Positions 24,834 through 32,837 of a DNA stretch of 39,238 bases are shown here, one piece after another. Positions within the stretch are counted from its first letter, which is position 1; each line of letters starts with the position of its first letter. Made by a program: the position numbers and the translations under genes. Location of the stretch: NCBI GenBank assembly GCA_902491895.1, contig CABUJH010000014.1, forward strand, positions 1 through 39,238, read 5' to 3'. The notes under the pieces were generated by a model. The model did not search any database. It was not told where the DNA came from and saw only the letters and a program-made list of their open reading frames with translations. This stretch comes from an uncultured Collinsella sp. (GTDB taxonomy: Bacteria > Actinomycetota > Coriobacteriia > Coriobacteriales > Coriobacteriaceae).

Positions 24834-25886
24834 ATGAATCCCAGGACTAAATCTCAGGACATTCGCGACTTGAGCCAAAACGATATTCGCGAGCTCGTGG
24901 CCGAGCTTGGCCAGCCCGCCTTCCGCGCGAAGCAGCTCATCGAATGGGTCTTTGAGAAGAACGTTTGTTCGTTTGACGATATGACCAACCTTCCCAAGGC
25001 TTTCCGCGAGCAGCTTAAAGAGGCTTTTGCCTTTGACACGCCGACTGAACTCACCAAGCAGGTTTCCAAAGATGGCTCTCGCAAGTATCTGCTCGAGTAC
25101 CACGACGGCGTTTCCGTCGAGACCGTCGGCATGCCCCGTCGTAACAAGCTTTCCGTCTGCGTTTCCACCCAGGCAGGCTGTGGCATGGGCTGTGCCTTTT
25201 GCGCTACCGGTCTCAACGGCCTCAAGCGCTCTCTGACCGCTCAAGAGATCGTCGACCAGGTACTTCATGTATCCAACGACTTTGGCGAGCGCGCCACGAG
25301 CGTTGTCTTCATGGGCCAGGGCGAGCCGTTTGCCAACTACGACGAGGTTCTCAAGGCGCTGCGAATCCTCAACGACCCCGATGGCATCGGTATCGGCGCT
25401 CGTCACCTCACCGTCTCTACCAGCGGCGTTATTCCCGGTATTCGCAAATTTGCCGACATCCCCGAGCAGTTCACGCTTGCCGTTTCCCTGCATTCCGCCA
25501 TCCAGTCGACGCGCAATAAGCTCATGCCCGGTGTTAAGAAGTACACGCTGCTTCGCCTTCACGAAGCGCTTCAGCTCTACACCGAGAAGACCGGCCGCCG
25601 CCCGACCTATGAGTATGCCATGATCGAAGGCGTCAACGATACGAATCCCGAAATGCAGGCGCTCTGCGACTTCTGCGAGGGAACGCTGTGCCACGTTAAC
25701 CTCATTCAGCTTAACGACATCGAGGGTAGCCCGCTCAAGCCGTCGCCGATTCATAAGGTTGAGGATCTTCAGCGTCGTCTTGAGTCCCGTGGCATCGAGA
25801 CCACGATTCGTAACTCCCGTGGTAACGATATTGACGCTGCTTGCGGACAGCTGAAGCAGCGCTTCAAAGTTCAGAAGAACGCATAG
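24834..25886 (+). CDS. rlmN: 23S rRNA/tRNA adenine-C2 methyltransferase RlmN
   Basis: 350 residues. Radical SAM enzyme methylating C2 of A2503 in 23S rRNA and A37 of some tRNAs. The CxxxCxxC cluster motif is CGMGCAFC, and the C-terminal NDIDAACGQL contains the second catalytic Cys. FMGQGEP, SLHSA and YEYAMIEGVND are family blocks. ATG with AAAGG six bases upstream; divergent from ddl. A strong terminator follows. It is one of few genes here transcribed toward the origin. Confidence 0.96.
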   Translation: MNPRTKSQDIRDLSQNDIRELVAELGQPAFRAKQLIEWVFEKNVCSFDDMTNLPKAFREQLKEAFAFDTPTELTKQVSKDGSRKYLLEYHDGVSVETVGMPRRNKLSVCVSTQAGCGMGCAFCATGLNGLKRSLTAQEIVDQVLHVSNDFGERATSVVFMGQGEPFANYDEVLKALRILNDPDGIGIGARHLTVSTSGVIPGIRKFADIPEQFTLAVSLHSAIQSTRNKLMPGVKKYTLLRLHEALQLYTEKTGRRPTYEYAMIEGVNDTNPEMQALCDFCEGTLCHVNLIQLNDIEGSPLKPSPIHKVEDLQRRLESRGIETTIRNSRGNDIDAACGQLKQRFKVQKNA

Positions 25887-25904
25887 GGGAGTCGCATCCC
25901 AAAA

Positions 25905-25920
25905 CGTTTCATGTGAAACA
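25905..25920. other. Degenerate parS-like site
   Basis: CGTTTCATGTGAAACA matches 14 of 16 bases of TGTTTCACGTGAAACA, the sequence found three times near parA. It lies just after the rlmN stop and partly precedes the terminator. It may bind ParB weakly or be a relic. Confidence 0.45.
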
Positions 25921-25923
25921 TCG

Positions 25924-25967
25924 AACGACCCCGGTTACAGAATATGCAACCGGGGTCGTTTCATTTA
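25924..25967 (+). terminator. Rho-independent terminator of rlmN
   Basis: Arms AACGACCCCGGTT and AACCGGGGTCGTT, 11-base loop, then TTTCATTT. Confidence 0.85.
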
Positions 25968-26020
25968 TTGACCTTAATTTTGAATCAGCTGCTACCTGTC
26001 CCATTTTTACGGCCAAAATA

Positions 26021-26056
26021 AGGGGTCCTTGTCTCATGAATCAGACAAGGACCCCT
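26021..26056 (-). terminator. Terminator of the par transcript
   Basis: Arms AGGGGTCCTTGTCT and AGACAAGGACCCCT with an eight-base loop; on the minus strand the T-rich stretch TATTTTGG follows. It lies downstream of the 84-residue protein gene that ends the parA-parB run. Confidence 0.82.
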
Positions 26057-26084
26057 CAAAATATGCTAAGTAATTGTTTGGTAC

Positions 26085-26339
26085 CTAATAGCCTACATTT
26101 TCCCATTGGTTACTAACCCAACCTTGATTAATCTTGGGATTCTTCGTTACCTGAGCCGTACGCATGGCAACATCTTCTGTCATAACATCCATTTTCTTCT
26201 TGGATGTATCGACAATATCTTGCGCACTACGAAGCAAACGACCTCGAAGTTCATCGTCTGTCGCGATCTTATAGCCAGCAAAGGCACCAGCCGCGACAGT
26301 CGTCGCCAATGCAATCGCAGTTAAAATCCTATTCCTCAT
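26085..26339 (-). CDS. Small protein with N-terminal hydrophobic helix, YtxH-like in layout
   Basis: 84 residues. A hydrophobic helix covers about residues 4-25 (ILTAIALATTVAAGAFAGY), followed by a charged helical part. The size and layout resemble YtxH-type small proteins, but this is a weak similarity. An in-frame TTG at 26357 is possible, but ATG 26339 follows AAGGAGG by five bases and overlaps nothing important. It sits after parB and shares its end region, so it is cotranscribed. A role in chromosome segregation is not shown by the sequence. Confidence 0.7.
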   Translation of the reverse strand: MRNRILTAIALATTVAAGAFAGYKIATDDELRGRLLRSAQDIVDTSKKKMDVMTEDVAMRTAQVTKNPKINQGWVSNQWENVGY

Positions 26340-27234
26340 CTTGGCCTCCTTGATCAAACTGAATCATTTCGCCAAGAATACGAGAGAGTTCTTCCTCGTC
26401 TTTAAACTCAATCTCAATCTTATTCTTTCCACGCGAGCTCTTAACACGCACGTTGGTATTAAAAACCTGACGAAGCACGCGGGCAGCCTTTTTAAAAGAC
26501 TGAGGCGTTGCAGGCCTCGGCGTCTTAGGTGTCTCTCCGGCAGAAAACAACGGAGCAAGATTTTCTGTCGCTCTTACGGAAAGGCCCTCTGCAACAACCT
26601 TCTCTGCAAGTCGAATTCGAGCGTCCTCATAGGGAACTGCAAGAATCGCACGTGCATGACCAGCAGTAAGTTTGCCCTCAAAAATCATCTGCTGAACAAC
26701 TTCAGGGAGATCGAGAAGGCGCAGCGAGTTTGTAATTGCAGAGCGTGACTTGCTGACTGCCTTCGACAATGCCTCCTGGGTCATACCGCTGGCATCAATA
26801 AGCTGGCGATAGCCCTTAGCCTCTTCGACGGGATTCAGATCAGAACGCTGAAGGTTTTCGATCAGAGCAAGAGCCAGCATCTCTTCATCATTTACCTCTT
26901 TAATGATGACTGGCAATTCTTCAAGGCCAGCAAGCTTTGACGCCTGGTAACGACGCTCACCAGCGATGATCTCATAGCCGTTTCCATGCTTGCGAACCAA
27001 AAGCGGCTGCAAAACGCCATGTTCTTGGATTGACTCGCTCAACTCGCGAAGTTCAGTTTCGTTAAAGTGAATTCGCGGCTGATTAGGGTTGGGAACGATA
27101 TCCTCAATAGGTAGTTTTGTTTCAGATGCGGCATTTGAAGCCGATGCAGCCGAACCGCCGGTCTCATACTCGGCCTCTGAGACCAAAGCATTGAGTCCAC
27201 GTCCCAATCCGCCACGTTTCTTTACACTAGGCAC
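26329..27234 (-). CDS. parB: Chromosome partitioning protein ParB
   Basis: 301 residues. The N-terminus KRGGLGRGLNALV is typical for ParB/Spo0J (ParA-contact peptide). The nuclease-like domain has the CTP-binding block GERRYQA, followed by the helix-turn-helix region MTQEALSKAVSKSRSAITNSLRLL which reads parS, and a C-terminal dimerisation part. It binds parS and slides as a CTP-dependent clamp to load SMC and organise the origin. GTG start with the good site GAGGTGATC; overlaps parA by eight bases. The three parS sites are next to parA, and two degenerate ones occur elsewhere. Confidence 0.96.
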   Translation of the reverse strand: MPSVKKRGGLGRGLNALVSEAEYETGGSAASASNAASETKLPIEDIVPNPNQPRIHFNETELRELSESIQEHGVLQPLLVRKHGNGYEIIAGERRYQASKLAGLEELPVIIKEVNDEEMLALALIENLQRSDLNPVEEAKGYRQLIDASGMTQEALSKAVSKSRSAITNSLRLLDLPEVVQQMIFEGKLTAGHARAILAVPYEDARIRLAEKVVAEGLSVRATENLAPLFSAGETPKTPRPATPQSFKKAARVLRQVFNTNVRVKSSRGKNKIEIEFKDEEELSRILGEMIQFDQGGQDEE

Positions 27235-28027
27235 GCTTGATCACCTCTTTTGCAAGGTTCATATATGCTTTTGCACCCTTATTTTGAGGTGCATAGGTAA
27301 TTACCGGTTCTCCAAAAGACGGAGCTTCGGAGATTTTAACCGTACGGGGGATTAGCGTCTTAAACGCCTTATCACCAAAGTACGATTGAACCTCCTCAAC
27401 AACCTGATTCGATAGTGAAGTACGCGAGTCATACATGGTCATAAGCACACCATAGGTGTCTAAGCCCTTGTTCAGCCGTGATTTGACCATCTTCATTGAC
27501 TCAAGCAGCTTCGTAACGCCCTCGAGTGCGTAATATTCACACTGGATCGGAATCAAAACGCTGTCTGCTGCGGTCAAAGCGTTGATGGTAAGCAGGCCGA
27601 GCGAAGGAGGACAGTCAATGAAAATAAAGTCAAACTCGTCCTGAATCGGCTCAAGCAAATCTTTGAGGCGGGTTTCACGAGCAATTGCGCTTACGAGCTC
27701 AATTTCCGCGCCTGCAAGTTGAATTGTAGCCGGAATAACGAATACCTTTTTACAATTTGTATCAAGAACAAGCGATTCTGCCGGCACATCATTCAACAAT
27801 GCATCATAGATGCAGTGATCAAGGTCTTCTTTTTCAATTCCGAATCCACTGGTGCTGTTTCCCTGCGGATCAAAATCGACAATCAGTGTCTTACGACCCT
27901 GCTCACCCAGTGCTGCTGCAAGGTTTACAGCCGTCGTTGACTTACCGACGCCGCCTTTTTGATTGATGATTGCAATGATACGCGTGTCTTTTGCGCTCTT
28001 AGAACGCTTAACGTCGCGAAATCCCAC
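27227..28027 (-). CDS. parA: Chromosome partitioning ATPase ParA (Soj-like)
   Basis: 266 residues. Deviant Walker A KGGVGKSTT, VDFDPQGNST, and IDCPPSLGLLT identify a ParA-type ATPase that binds DNA as an ATP dimer and works with ParB in origin segregation and DnaA regulation. An N-terminal extension of about 15 residues precedes the core. GTG start with AGGAGGG directly before it. It overlaps parB and lies just downstream of the parS cluster, so ParB bound at parS may affect its transcription. Confidence 0.96.
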   Translation of the reverse strand: MGFRDVKRSKSAKDTRIIAIINQKGGVGKSTTAVNLAAALGEQGRKTLIVDFDPQGNSTSGFGIEKEDLDHCIYDALLNDVPAESLVLDTNCKKVFVIPATIQLAGAEIELVSAIARETRLKDLLEPIQDEFDFIFIDCPPSLGLLTINALTAADSVLIPIQCEYYALEGVTKLLESMKMVKSRLNKGLDTYGVLMTMYDSRTSLSNQVVEEVQSYFGDKAFKTLIPRTVKISEAPSFGEPVITYAPQNKGAKAYMNLAKEVIKRA

Positions 28028-28066
28028 GGTCCCTCCTGGTGTGTATTAAAGCTGTCAAACGGAGGA

Positions 28067-28082
28067 TGTTTCACGTGAAACA
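28067..28082. other. parS site 1
   Basis: Perfect palindrome TGTTTCACGTGAAACA, the conserved bacterial parS consensus bound by ParB. Confidence 0.95.
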
Positions 28083-28105
28083 TTCCGAATCGATATCAAC
28101 CGCCA

Positions 28106-28121
28106 TGTTTCACGTGAAACA
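28106..28121. other. parS site 2
   Basis: Perfect TGTTTCACGTGAAACA, exactly 39 bases from site 1. Confidence 0.95.
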
Positions 28122-28144
28122 CTGCAAGTTGTTAGTATCCATTA

Positions 28145-28160
28145 TGTTTCACGTGAAACA
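28145..28160. other. parS site 3
   Basis: Perfect TGTTTCACGTGAAACA, exactly 39 bases from site 2 and ending one base before the rsmG stop codon. Confidence 0.95.
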
Positions 28161-28161
28161 T

Positions 28162-28899
28162 CTAGGCAAGCGGATTCTTCTTTGCCACGCCATTTGCACG
28201 AGGCAATGAGACAGATGCTGGATGACTCTTCTTAAGAACAATGAACTCCCTGTGACCCAAGCCTTCAGGCAAATCAATTGCGTCATTCAGAAGCAAAGTG
28301 AAGCCGCAAATCTTAGCTGCTGACATGCCGGAAGCAAGCTCCTCATCCGAAGGATTGCCCTTGGTTATAACAAATAGCCCTCCATCCTTCAGATACGGAG
28401 CCGCATACTCAACAAGAATCGGTAGAGGGGCCAGTGCGCGGGCGGTTACAACAGAGAACTGCTTCTTATGGCTTCGAGCATATTCTTCAAGACGATCATG
28501 AACCGCATGAGCATGTTTCAATCCAAGAGCATGGACAAAGGAATTAACCGCATCAACCTTCTTGCCAACAGAGTCAATATAAGTTGCTTTACGATGCGTG
28601 GTTATGGTTAATGGAATACCAGGGAAGCCCGCACCTGTTCCCATATCGAGCAAAGCTCCCTCAGGAGCCTTGTTGATATAGGGGAGCAAAACAAGTGAGT
28701 CGAGGATATGAAGTACTGCAGCATCTTCTACGTTAATAATACGGGTGAGATTGGTTGTCTTATTTGTTTCTAGAACCAAATCCAAATGCTGAATACATTT
28801 CCTCAGCTCAACATCAGTTACGCTCAAGGAATACTCTTTGCAATAGGAAGTTAGACGACTCAACATCTCGTCAGCCTGCTGATCAGTAAGTACTAACAA
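28162..28899 (-). CDS. rsmG: 16S rRNA (guanine527-N7)-methyltransferase RsmG
   Basis: 245 residues. SAM-dependent methyltransferase acting on G527 of 16S rRNA. The SAM-binding block LLDMGTGAGFPGIPL and the later VTARALAPLPILVEYA are typical of RsmG/GidB. The open frame reaches 28947, but the TTG at 28899 is preceded by AAGGAG with six bases spacing, so it is the likely start; no ATG fits. A terminator lies between khpB and this gene. Its usual position near parA is kept here. Confidence 0.94.
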   Translation of the reverse strand: MLVLTDQQADEMLSRLTSYCKEYSLSVTDVELRKCIQHLDLVLETNKTTNLTRIINVEDAAVLHILDSLVLLPYINKAPEGALLDMGTGAGFPGIPLTITTHRKATYIDSVGKKVDAVNSFVHALGLKHAHAVHDRLEEYARSHKKQFSVVTARALAPLPILVEYAAPYLKDGGLFVITKGNPSDEELASGMSAAKICGFTLLLNDAIDLPEGLGHREFIVLKKSHPASVSLPRANGVAKKNPLA

Positions 28900-28945
28900 C
28901 GAAAGCTCCTTTCTGACAAAAATCAGTGTATCGAGAACTTTTGAC

Positions 28946-28977
28946 AAAAAAAGGGGACGTGGAAACCACGTCCCCTT
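28946..28977 (-). terminator. Terminator after khpB
   Basis: Arms AAGGGGACGTGG and CCACGTCCCCTT with a three-base loop, followed by a run of T on the minus strand. It would uncouple rsmG from the rpmH transcript, at least in part. Confidence 0.88.
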
Positions 28978-28995
28978 AGCATAAGCTCGAGAAGA

Positions 28996-29565
28996 TTATC
29001 GAGCAACAATCACCACATGGCGATCAGGGTCAGAACCCTCAGAATGAGTATCGACGGCATCATTGCCACGAAGTGCAATGTGAACCAGTCGACGCTCGTA
29101 GGCATTCATGGGCGGAAGCGAAACACTCTTATGAGTGCGAATGGCACGCTCGGCAGCAGACTGAGCCATGGAGGCAACCTTGTCCTGACGGCGGCTCTTG
29201 TATCCCTCGACGTCCACTACAACCGGATACCTAAAGCCAAGTTTGCGGCTCACCAGCAAAGAGAACATAACCTGAAGGGCATCAAGGGTGCGACCATGAC
29301 GGCCAATGAGAACAGCAAGGTCGGGAGCCGTTACATCCAAAATCAGCTCACCCTCGTCGCCCTCATACTCATCGATAGGAGAGTTGGCGGCATCGAAGTG
29401 CGAAAGGATGGAACGCAGGATGGAAATCGCAACATCGGCAATGGTGTCGAGCTCCTCATCGGTCAGCTCTTCACCAGCCTTGTAGCGCTGTGCAATCTCG
29501 GGATAATCGCCCGCGACCTGCGGGGCAACCTCCTCAAGCATATCCTCGATGATCTCTTCAGACAT
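28996..29565 (-). CDS. khpB: RNA-binding protein KhpB/Jag (KH and R3H domains)
   Basis: 189 residues. An acidic N-terminal segment precedes a KH-type domain (LIGRHGRTLDALQ has the GxxG loop) and an R3H domain (MNAYERRLVHIAL containing the Arg-x3-His pattern). Such proteins bind RNA and affect cell wall synthesis and division in Gram-positive bacteria, often next to yidC. The ATG at 29565 is preceded by TGGAG six bases upstream; an in-frame TTG at 29577 is less likely. The N-terminal Jag domain seems replaced by the acidic stretch. Confidence 0.94.
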   Translation of the reverse strand: MSEEIIEDMLEEVAPQVAGDYPEIAQRYKAGEELTDEELDTIADVAISILRSILSHFDAANSPIDEYEGDEGELILDVTAPDLAVLIGRHGRTLDALQVMFSLLVSRKLGFRYPVVVDVEGYKSRRQDKVASMAQSAAERAIRTHKSVSLPPMNAYERRLVHIALRGNDAVDTHSEGSDPDRHVVIVAR

Positions 29566-29609
29566 AACGTACTCCAAAAGTTAGGTACCTAAATAAGATT
29601 GATATCCCA

Positions 29610-30380
29610 CTACTTCTTCTTGTGCGGGCGCGGCTTCTTCTCTCGACGAGTGACCTCAACCTGCAGCGGAGCGTTCTTAAGACGCTCCTCCTCATCGGCC
29701 TTCGCTTTGTCGATGACCTTCTGCGTCACAAAAATCTGCTGGATAACCTGCCAAGCAGACGAGACGTCGTAGTACAGCAGAACACCAACGGGAAGGCTCC
29801 AGCCCATCCAAAGCATCATGACCGTCATGACAACGACCATCATACGCATGCTCTGAGCCTGCTGGCCGGTCTGGTTGCGCGACATATAGAGCTGCGGAAT
29901 CAGGGTCAGGAGGGCGAACAGGATCAGGCAAACCAGCGCAGGCAGTGCAACCATAAAGCCATCGGCAAAGGAAGCGCTCGGCGTGGTGGTCAGGTCGGGC
30001 AGGATGTTGAAGAACGAGAACGTGCCGTCGTTAAAGTACTGCGGCAGGTTGCGCAGCAATGTAAACAGGGCGAACAGGATAGGCATCTGAATCAGCAGCG
30101 GCAGACAGCCAGCCATGGGGTTGAACTTGTTCTCGCTGTAGAACTTCTGCATCTCCTCGGCCTGACGCTGGGGATCGTCGGCATAGCGCTCCTGGATCTC
30201 GAGCATCTTGGGCTGCAGCACCTGCATGCGAGCCGTCGACTTGGTCGACTTGAGCATGAGCGGCGTCAGCAGCAGACGGATGATGACCACCAGGATGATG
30301 ATGGACAGGCCCCAGTCGACCGCAAAGGTCTGGATGAGCTTGAGCAGCTCGAAAAGGATGTTAACGATCCAATCCCACAT
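29610..30380 (-). CDS. yidC: Membrane protein insertase YidC/Oxa1
   Basis: 256 residues, short form without the large periplasmic domain of proteobacterial YidC. Hydrophobic segments include LSIIILVVIIRLLLTPLML near the N-terminus (with the conserved Arg in the groove), a hydrophilic cytosolic loop with QPKMLEIQERYADD, GCLPLLIQMPILFALF, and later helices. The tail is very basic (RREKKPRPHKKK) and can contact the ribosome. ATG with GGAGG upstream. Part of the rpmH-rnpA-yidD-yidC-khpB run. Confidence 0.96.
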   Translation of the reverse strand: MWDWIVNILFELLKLIQTFAVDWGLSIIILVVIIRLLLTPLMLKSTKSTARMQVLQPKMLEIQERYADDPQRQAEEMQKFYSENKFNPMAGCLPLLIQMPILFALFTLLRNLPQYFNDGTFSFFNILPDLTTTPSASFADGFMVALPALVCLILFALLTLIPQLYMSRNQTGQQAQSMRMMVVVMTVMMLWMGWSLPVGVLLYYDVSSAWQVIQQIFVTQKVIDKAKADEEERLKNAPLQVEVTRREKKPRPHKKK

Positions 30381-30409
30381 GTAAGTTTTCCTCCGATAGC
30401 GAGTGCCCG

Positions 30410-30634
30410 CTAGGGCACAGGGTCATAACCGCCGACGTGCAGGGGATTGCAGCGAGCGATGCGCCTCACGGCAAGCCAGCAGCCTCTCAAAACACCGTGC
30501 TTCTCAATCGCCTGGATGGCGTATTGCGAGCACGTTGGGTAATAAATGCAGGCGTCAGGCAATAAGGGCGAAATAACCTGTTGATATATGCGAATAGGAG
30601 CGATGGCAACACGTCGCAAAACGTGATTGCTCAT
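30410..30634 (-). CDS. yidD: Membrane protein insertion efficiency factor YidD
   Basis: 74 residues, the usual size. IRIYQQVISPLLPDACIYYPTCSQYAIQAI is cut here to the core: ISPLLPDACIYYPTCSQYA, with the conserved Cys pair, plus GVLRGCWLAVRRIARCNP and GGYDPVP at the end. It assists YidC-dependent insertion. Start ATG at 30634 overlaps the stop of rnpA by four bases. Confidence 0.96.
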   Translation of the reverse strand: MSNHVLRRVAIAPIRIYQQVISPLLPDACIYYPTCSQYAIQAIEKHGVLRGCWLAVRRIARCNPLHVGGYDPVP

Positions 30635-30969
30635 CGCTCCTCCCCGGCAACGCCGGCGCGCTTCATAAGCGAACGCAACGCCTTGTCCATCTCCTGCGGC
30701 GAGGAAACCCTCGTCTTGGGAGTTGCAAACAAGATGATGTCATAACCCGCAACGGGAAATCCGCAGCTGCGGGCGGCCTCGCGCATCACACGCTTAGATC
30801 GGTTGCGCACGACGGCACAACCGAGTCGCTTAGCACCAACGAAGGCGACCCTTCCGGAGTCGCCTTCGCCAACCGATTCACATATGGTCATTCGAATCAG
30901 AGGGTGATTGAAACGACGCCCCTGACTGAACACATGCTCGAAATCTTGCCGAGACTTAATAGTCTTCAT
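30631..30969 (-). CDS. rnpA: Ribonuclease P protein component
   Basis: 112 residues, basic. The RNR signature is VVRNRSKRVMREA, and F-x-x-x-F near the N-terminus (FEHVFSQGRRF) is typical. It binds RNase P RNA and aids tRNA 5' processing. It overlaps yidD and follows rpmH by about 20 bases. Confidence 0.96.
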   Translation of the reverse strand: MKTIKSRQDFEHVFSQGRRFNHPLIRMTICESVGEGDSGRVAFVGAKRLGCAVVRNRSKRVMREAARSCGFPVAGYDIILFATPKTRVSSPQEMDKALRSLMKRAGVAGEER

Positions 30970-30989
30970 GCGAGATGTGTGTATCGCTG

Positions 30990-31124
30990 CTAGACAGTGA
31001 GACGCTTGCGGCCCTTGGCGCGACGACGGGCGAGCACGGCACGACCACCCTTAGTGGCCATACGGGCACGGAAGCCATGGGTCTTGGCACGCTTACGCTT
31101 ATTAGGCTGATACGTACGCTTCAT
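30990..31124 (-). CDS. rpmH: Ribosomal protein L34
   Basis: 44 residues, MKRTYQPNKRKRAKTHGF and GGRAVLARRRAKGRKRLTV, matching L34 end to end. ATG 31124 with GGAGGAA upstream; the in-frame extension to 31184 is not used. First gene of the leftward origin operon. Confidence 0.98.
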   Translation of the reverse strand: MKRTYQPNKRKRAKTHGFRARMATKGGRAVLARRRAKGRKRLTV

Positions 31125-31196
31125 CTTAAGTTCCTCCTGCTGCATTTCGAGTGTCCGCGGGGACGCGGACGCAGATATAGACACGTGAGCTTGAAG

Positions 31197-31226
31197 ATTG
31201 TAGGGAAATCAATGTTCAAATGTCAA
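31197..31226 (-). promoter_or_regulatory. Strong promoter of the rpmH-rnpA-yidD-yidC-khpB operon
   Basis: On the minus strand TTGACA (31221-31226), 18 bases, TACAAT (31197-31202). Both hexamers are at or near the sigma-70 consensus, the best match I saw in the window. Confidence 0.82.
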
Positions 31227-31229
31227 GAA

Positions 31230-31469
31230 ATCAAAGGTAAAAGGTTGCGCAGTTCACACGGTTCCCCCATAAGCACAACCGAAATTTGCTCCTCATGGCA
31301 ACCTTTCACGATATTTCATCGAGTTTTCAACAGGTCATGTTGGCAATGTTGAGAACTTTTCGCCCGTTTTCCAAAGTTTTCAACAAGTTTTGAAAAGTTG
31401 TCGAAAGATGAGAAACGTTGCACGGTGAGCTACTATTTGTTCGAAACCTTTTGAAAGATTGTGAGCGGC
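31230..31469. other. oriC: Candidate origin segment with TTTTCAACA elements
   Basis: No gene lies between rpmH and the ATPase/winged-helix gene. The nine-mer TTTTCAACA occurs at 31324-31332 and 31377-31385, with near matches at 31367-31375 (TTTTCCAAA) and 31388-31396 (reverse strand). The consensus DnaA box is TTATCCACA; these resemble it with changes at two or three positions. Another perfect copy (reverse) is at 34578-34586 after dnaA, and one at 32510-32518. Position between rpmH and dnaA, element clustering and AT-rich flanks suggest part of oriC, but this is not proven. Confidence 0.55.
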
Positions 31470-32822
31470 ATGTCTGACGACTTTTACACCATGGTCGATT
31501 CCGGAGACCCGGCACCCGACAACGAGCACATCACCGGCGTGCGCGAAGAGCGTGCGGAAGGCGAGCAGACGACCACGCAGGCGCCAAAAGCCATGTACGC
31601 CGCGCGCATCGCCGTCTATGACGACATGCTGTCGACACCGCGGGTGATCGTCATTGATCCGCAAGATGTCCGCACGTATTTGGAAGAGACGACCAACACC
31701 GTCTACCAGTGCATGAAAGAACAAGGTGGCCATATCTCGCTCATGGTCATCCGCGAGATTGTCGAAAACTTTATCCACGCACACTTTGCCGAGCCCATCA
31801 TCTCGATTCTGGACGGCGGAGACACCATCCGCTTTGCTGACCAAGGACCCGGCATCGACGACAAGGAACGTGCTTTCGACTTTGGCGTTACCAGCGCAAA
31901 CAGCAAGATGAAGCGCTATATCCGTGGAACCGGAGCAGGGTTTCCCATGGTGCAGGAGTATTTGGAAAACGCCGGCGGTGCCGTATCCATCGAGGACAAC
32001 ATGGGCAACGGCACCGTGGTTACGGTAAGCCTGAACCCTAAACGCGTGCAGGAAATCGAGCGTGCCGGCGGACGCGGCGCTGCCGTGCGGCCCGAGACGA
32101 AGCAGCCCACATATCCCCTGCCGGGAGCTTTTGCGCAGCAGCCCGTGGCAACGCAGCAGATGCAGCCCCCCGTGGGACAGATGCAGCAGCCCGGAATGCT
32201 TCCCACACAAGAACCCCAGGCGGCATCTATGTCGATGCCGCCAAGCATGCCAGAGGCCATGCCGCTGGCTGATCAGGATGCAGCAGCAATGCAGCAGGCG
32301 ACGGGGGCGCCGGGTGGCCAGCAAATGGGCTATCAGCCGTACCAACAGGGATATCCATATCAGCAGATGCCGCCACTGGGGTATGGCCAGCAGTTCCCGC
32401 AGCAGTACCAGCAGGGATATCAGCAGCCGTACCAGCAGATGCCGCAGCAGCAGTACAACCCCTGGGCCCAGCAGATGCCTCCGCAGCCTTACCAACAGTG
32501 GCCTCAAAGTTTTCAACAGCAAATGCCACCGATGCAGAGTTCTCAACAACCAGCAGCTCAAATGATGTATCCTAATGCAGCAAATCAGCATGCGCAGCCA
32601 CAACCGGACGTGTTCGTAAGCGATCGCGGCAACGCCGCGCTGGGCTATCTGGCGCAAAATCAAGCGTGCGGCGCAACCGATCTGGCGAGGGCGTTTGGAA
32701 ACTCGGCCCCCACTTGGTCACGCACGCTCAATGACTTGGCGCAGGCCGGCTTGGTCATCAAGCATGGCCAGAAATACCATCTGACCGAACTCGGCGCCGC
32801 TCGCGTGCGAGCTCAGAGCTAA
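31470..32822 (+). CDS. GHKL-type ATPase fused to winged helix, upstream of dnaA; function unknown
   Basis: 450 residues. An acidic N-terminus is followed by a HATPase_c-like fold: N-box REIVENFIHA (Asn 100), DQGPGI (124-129) and GTGAGF (153-158), ending near residue 190. There is no HisKA or phosphoacceptor His seen. Residues about 215-375 are a linker of Gln, Pro, Met and Tyr with near-repeats such as YQQMPPQ. The last 70 residues (NAALGYLAQNQACGATDLARAF and onward) form a MarR/ArsR-like winged helix. It is 16 bases upstream of dnaA and probably cotranscribed. The start could also be GTG 31461; neither has a strong ribosome binding site. A switch in replication initiation is an attractive guess. 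Confidence 0.85.
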   Translation: MSDDFYTMVDSGDPAPDNEHITGVREERAEGEQTTTQAPKAMYAARIAVYDDMLSTPRVIVIDPQDVRTYLEETTNTVYQCMKEQGGHISLMVIREIVENFIHAHFAEPIISILDGGDTIRFADQGPGIDDKERAFDFGVTSANSKMKRYIRGTGAGFPMVQEYLENAGGAVSIEDNMGNGTVVTVSLNPKRVQEIERAGGRGAAVRPETKQPTYPLPGAFAQQPVATQQMQPPVGQMQQPGMLPTQEPQAASMSMPPSMPEAMPLADQDAAAMQQATGAPGGQQMGYQPYQQGYPYQQMPPLGYGQQFPQQYQQGYQQPYQQMPQQQYNPWAQQMPPQPYQQWPQSFQQQMPPMQSSQQPAAQMMYPNAANQHAQPQPDVFVSDRGNAALGYLAQNQACGATDLARAFGNSAPTWSRTLNDLAQAGLVIKHGQKYHLTELGAARVRAQS

Positions 32823-32837
32823 AGAACGGGAGAGACA

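Noticed and set aside
25540..25580. GCTTCGC in rlmN as another member of the hairpin repeat family
   Set aside because: It lies in coding sequence without the longer matching arms and tRNA tail of the repeat units.
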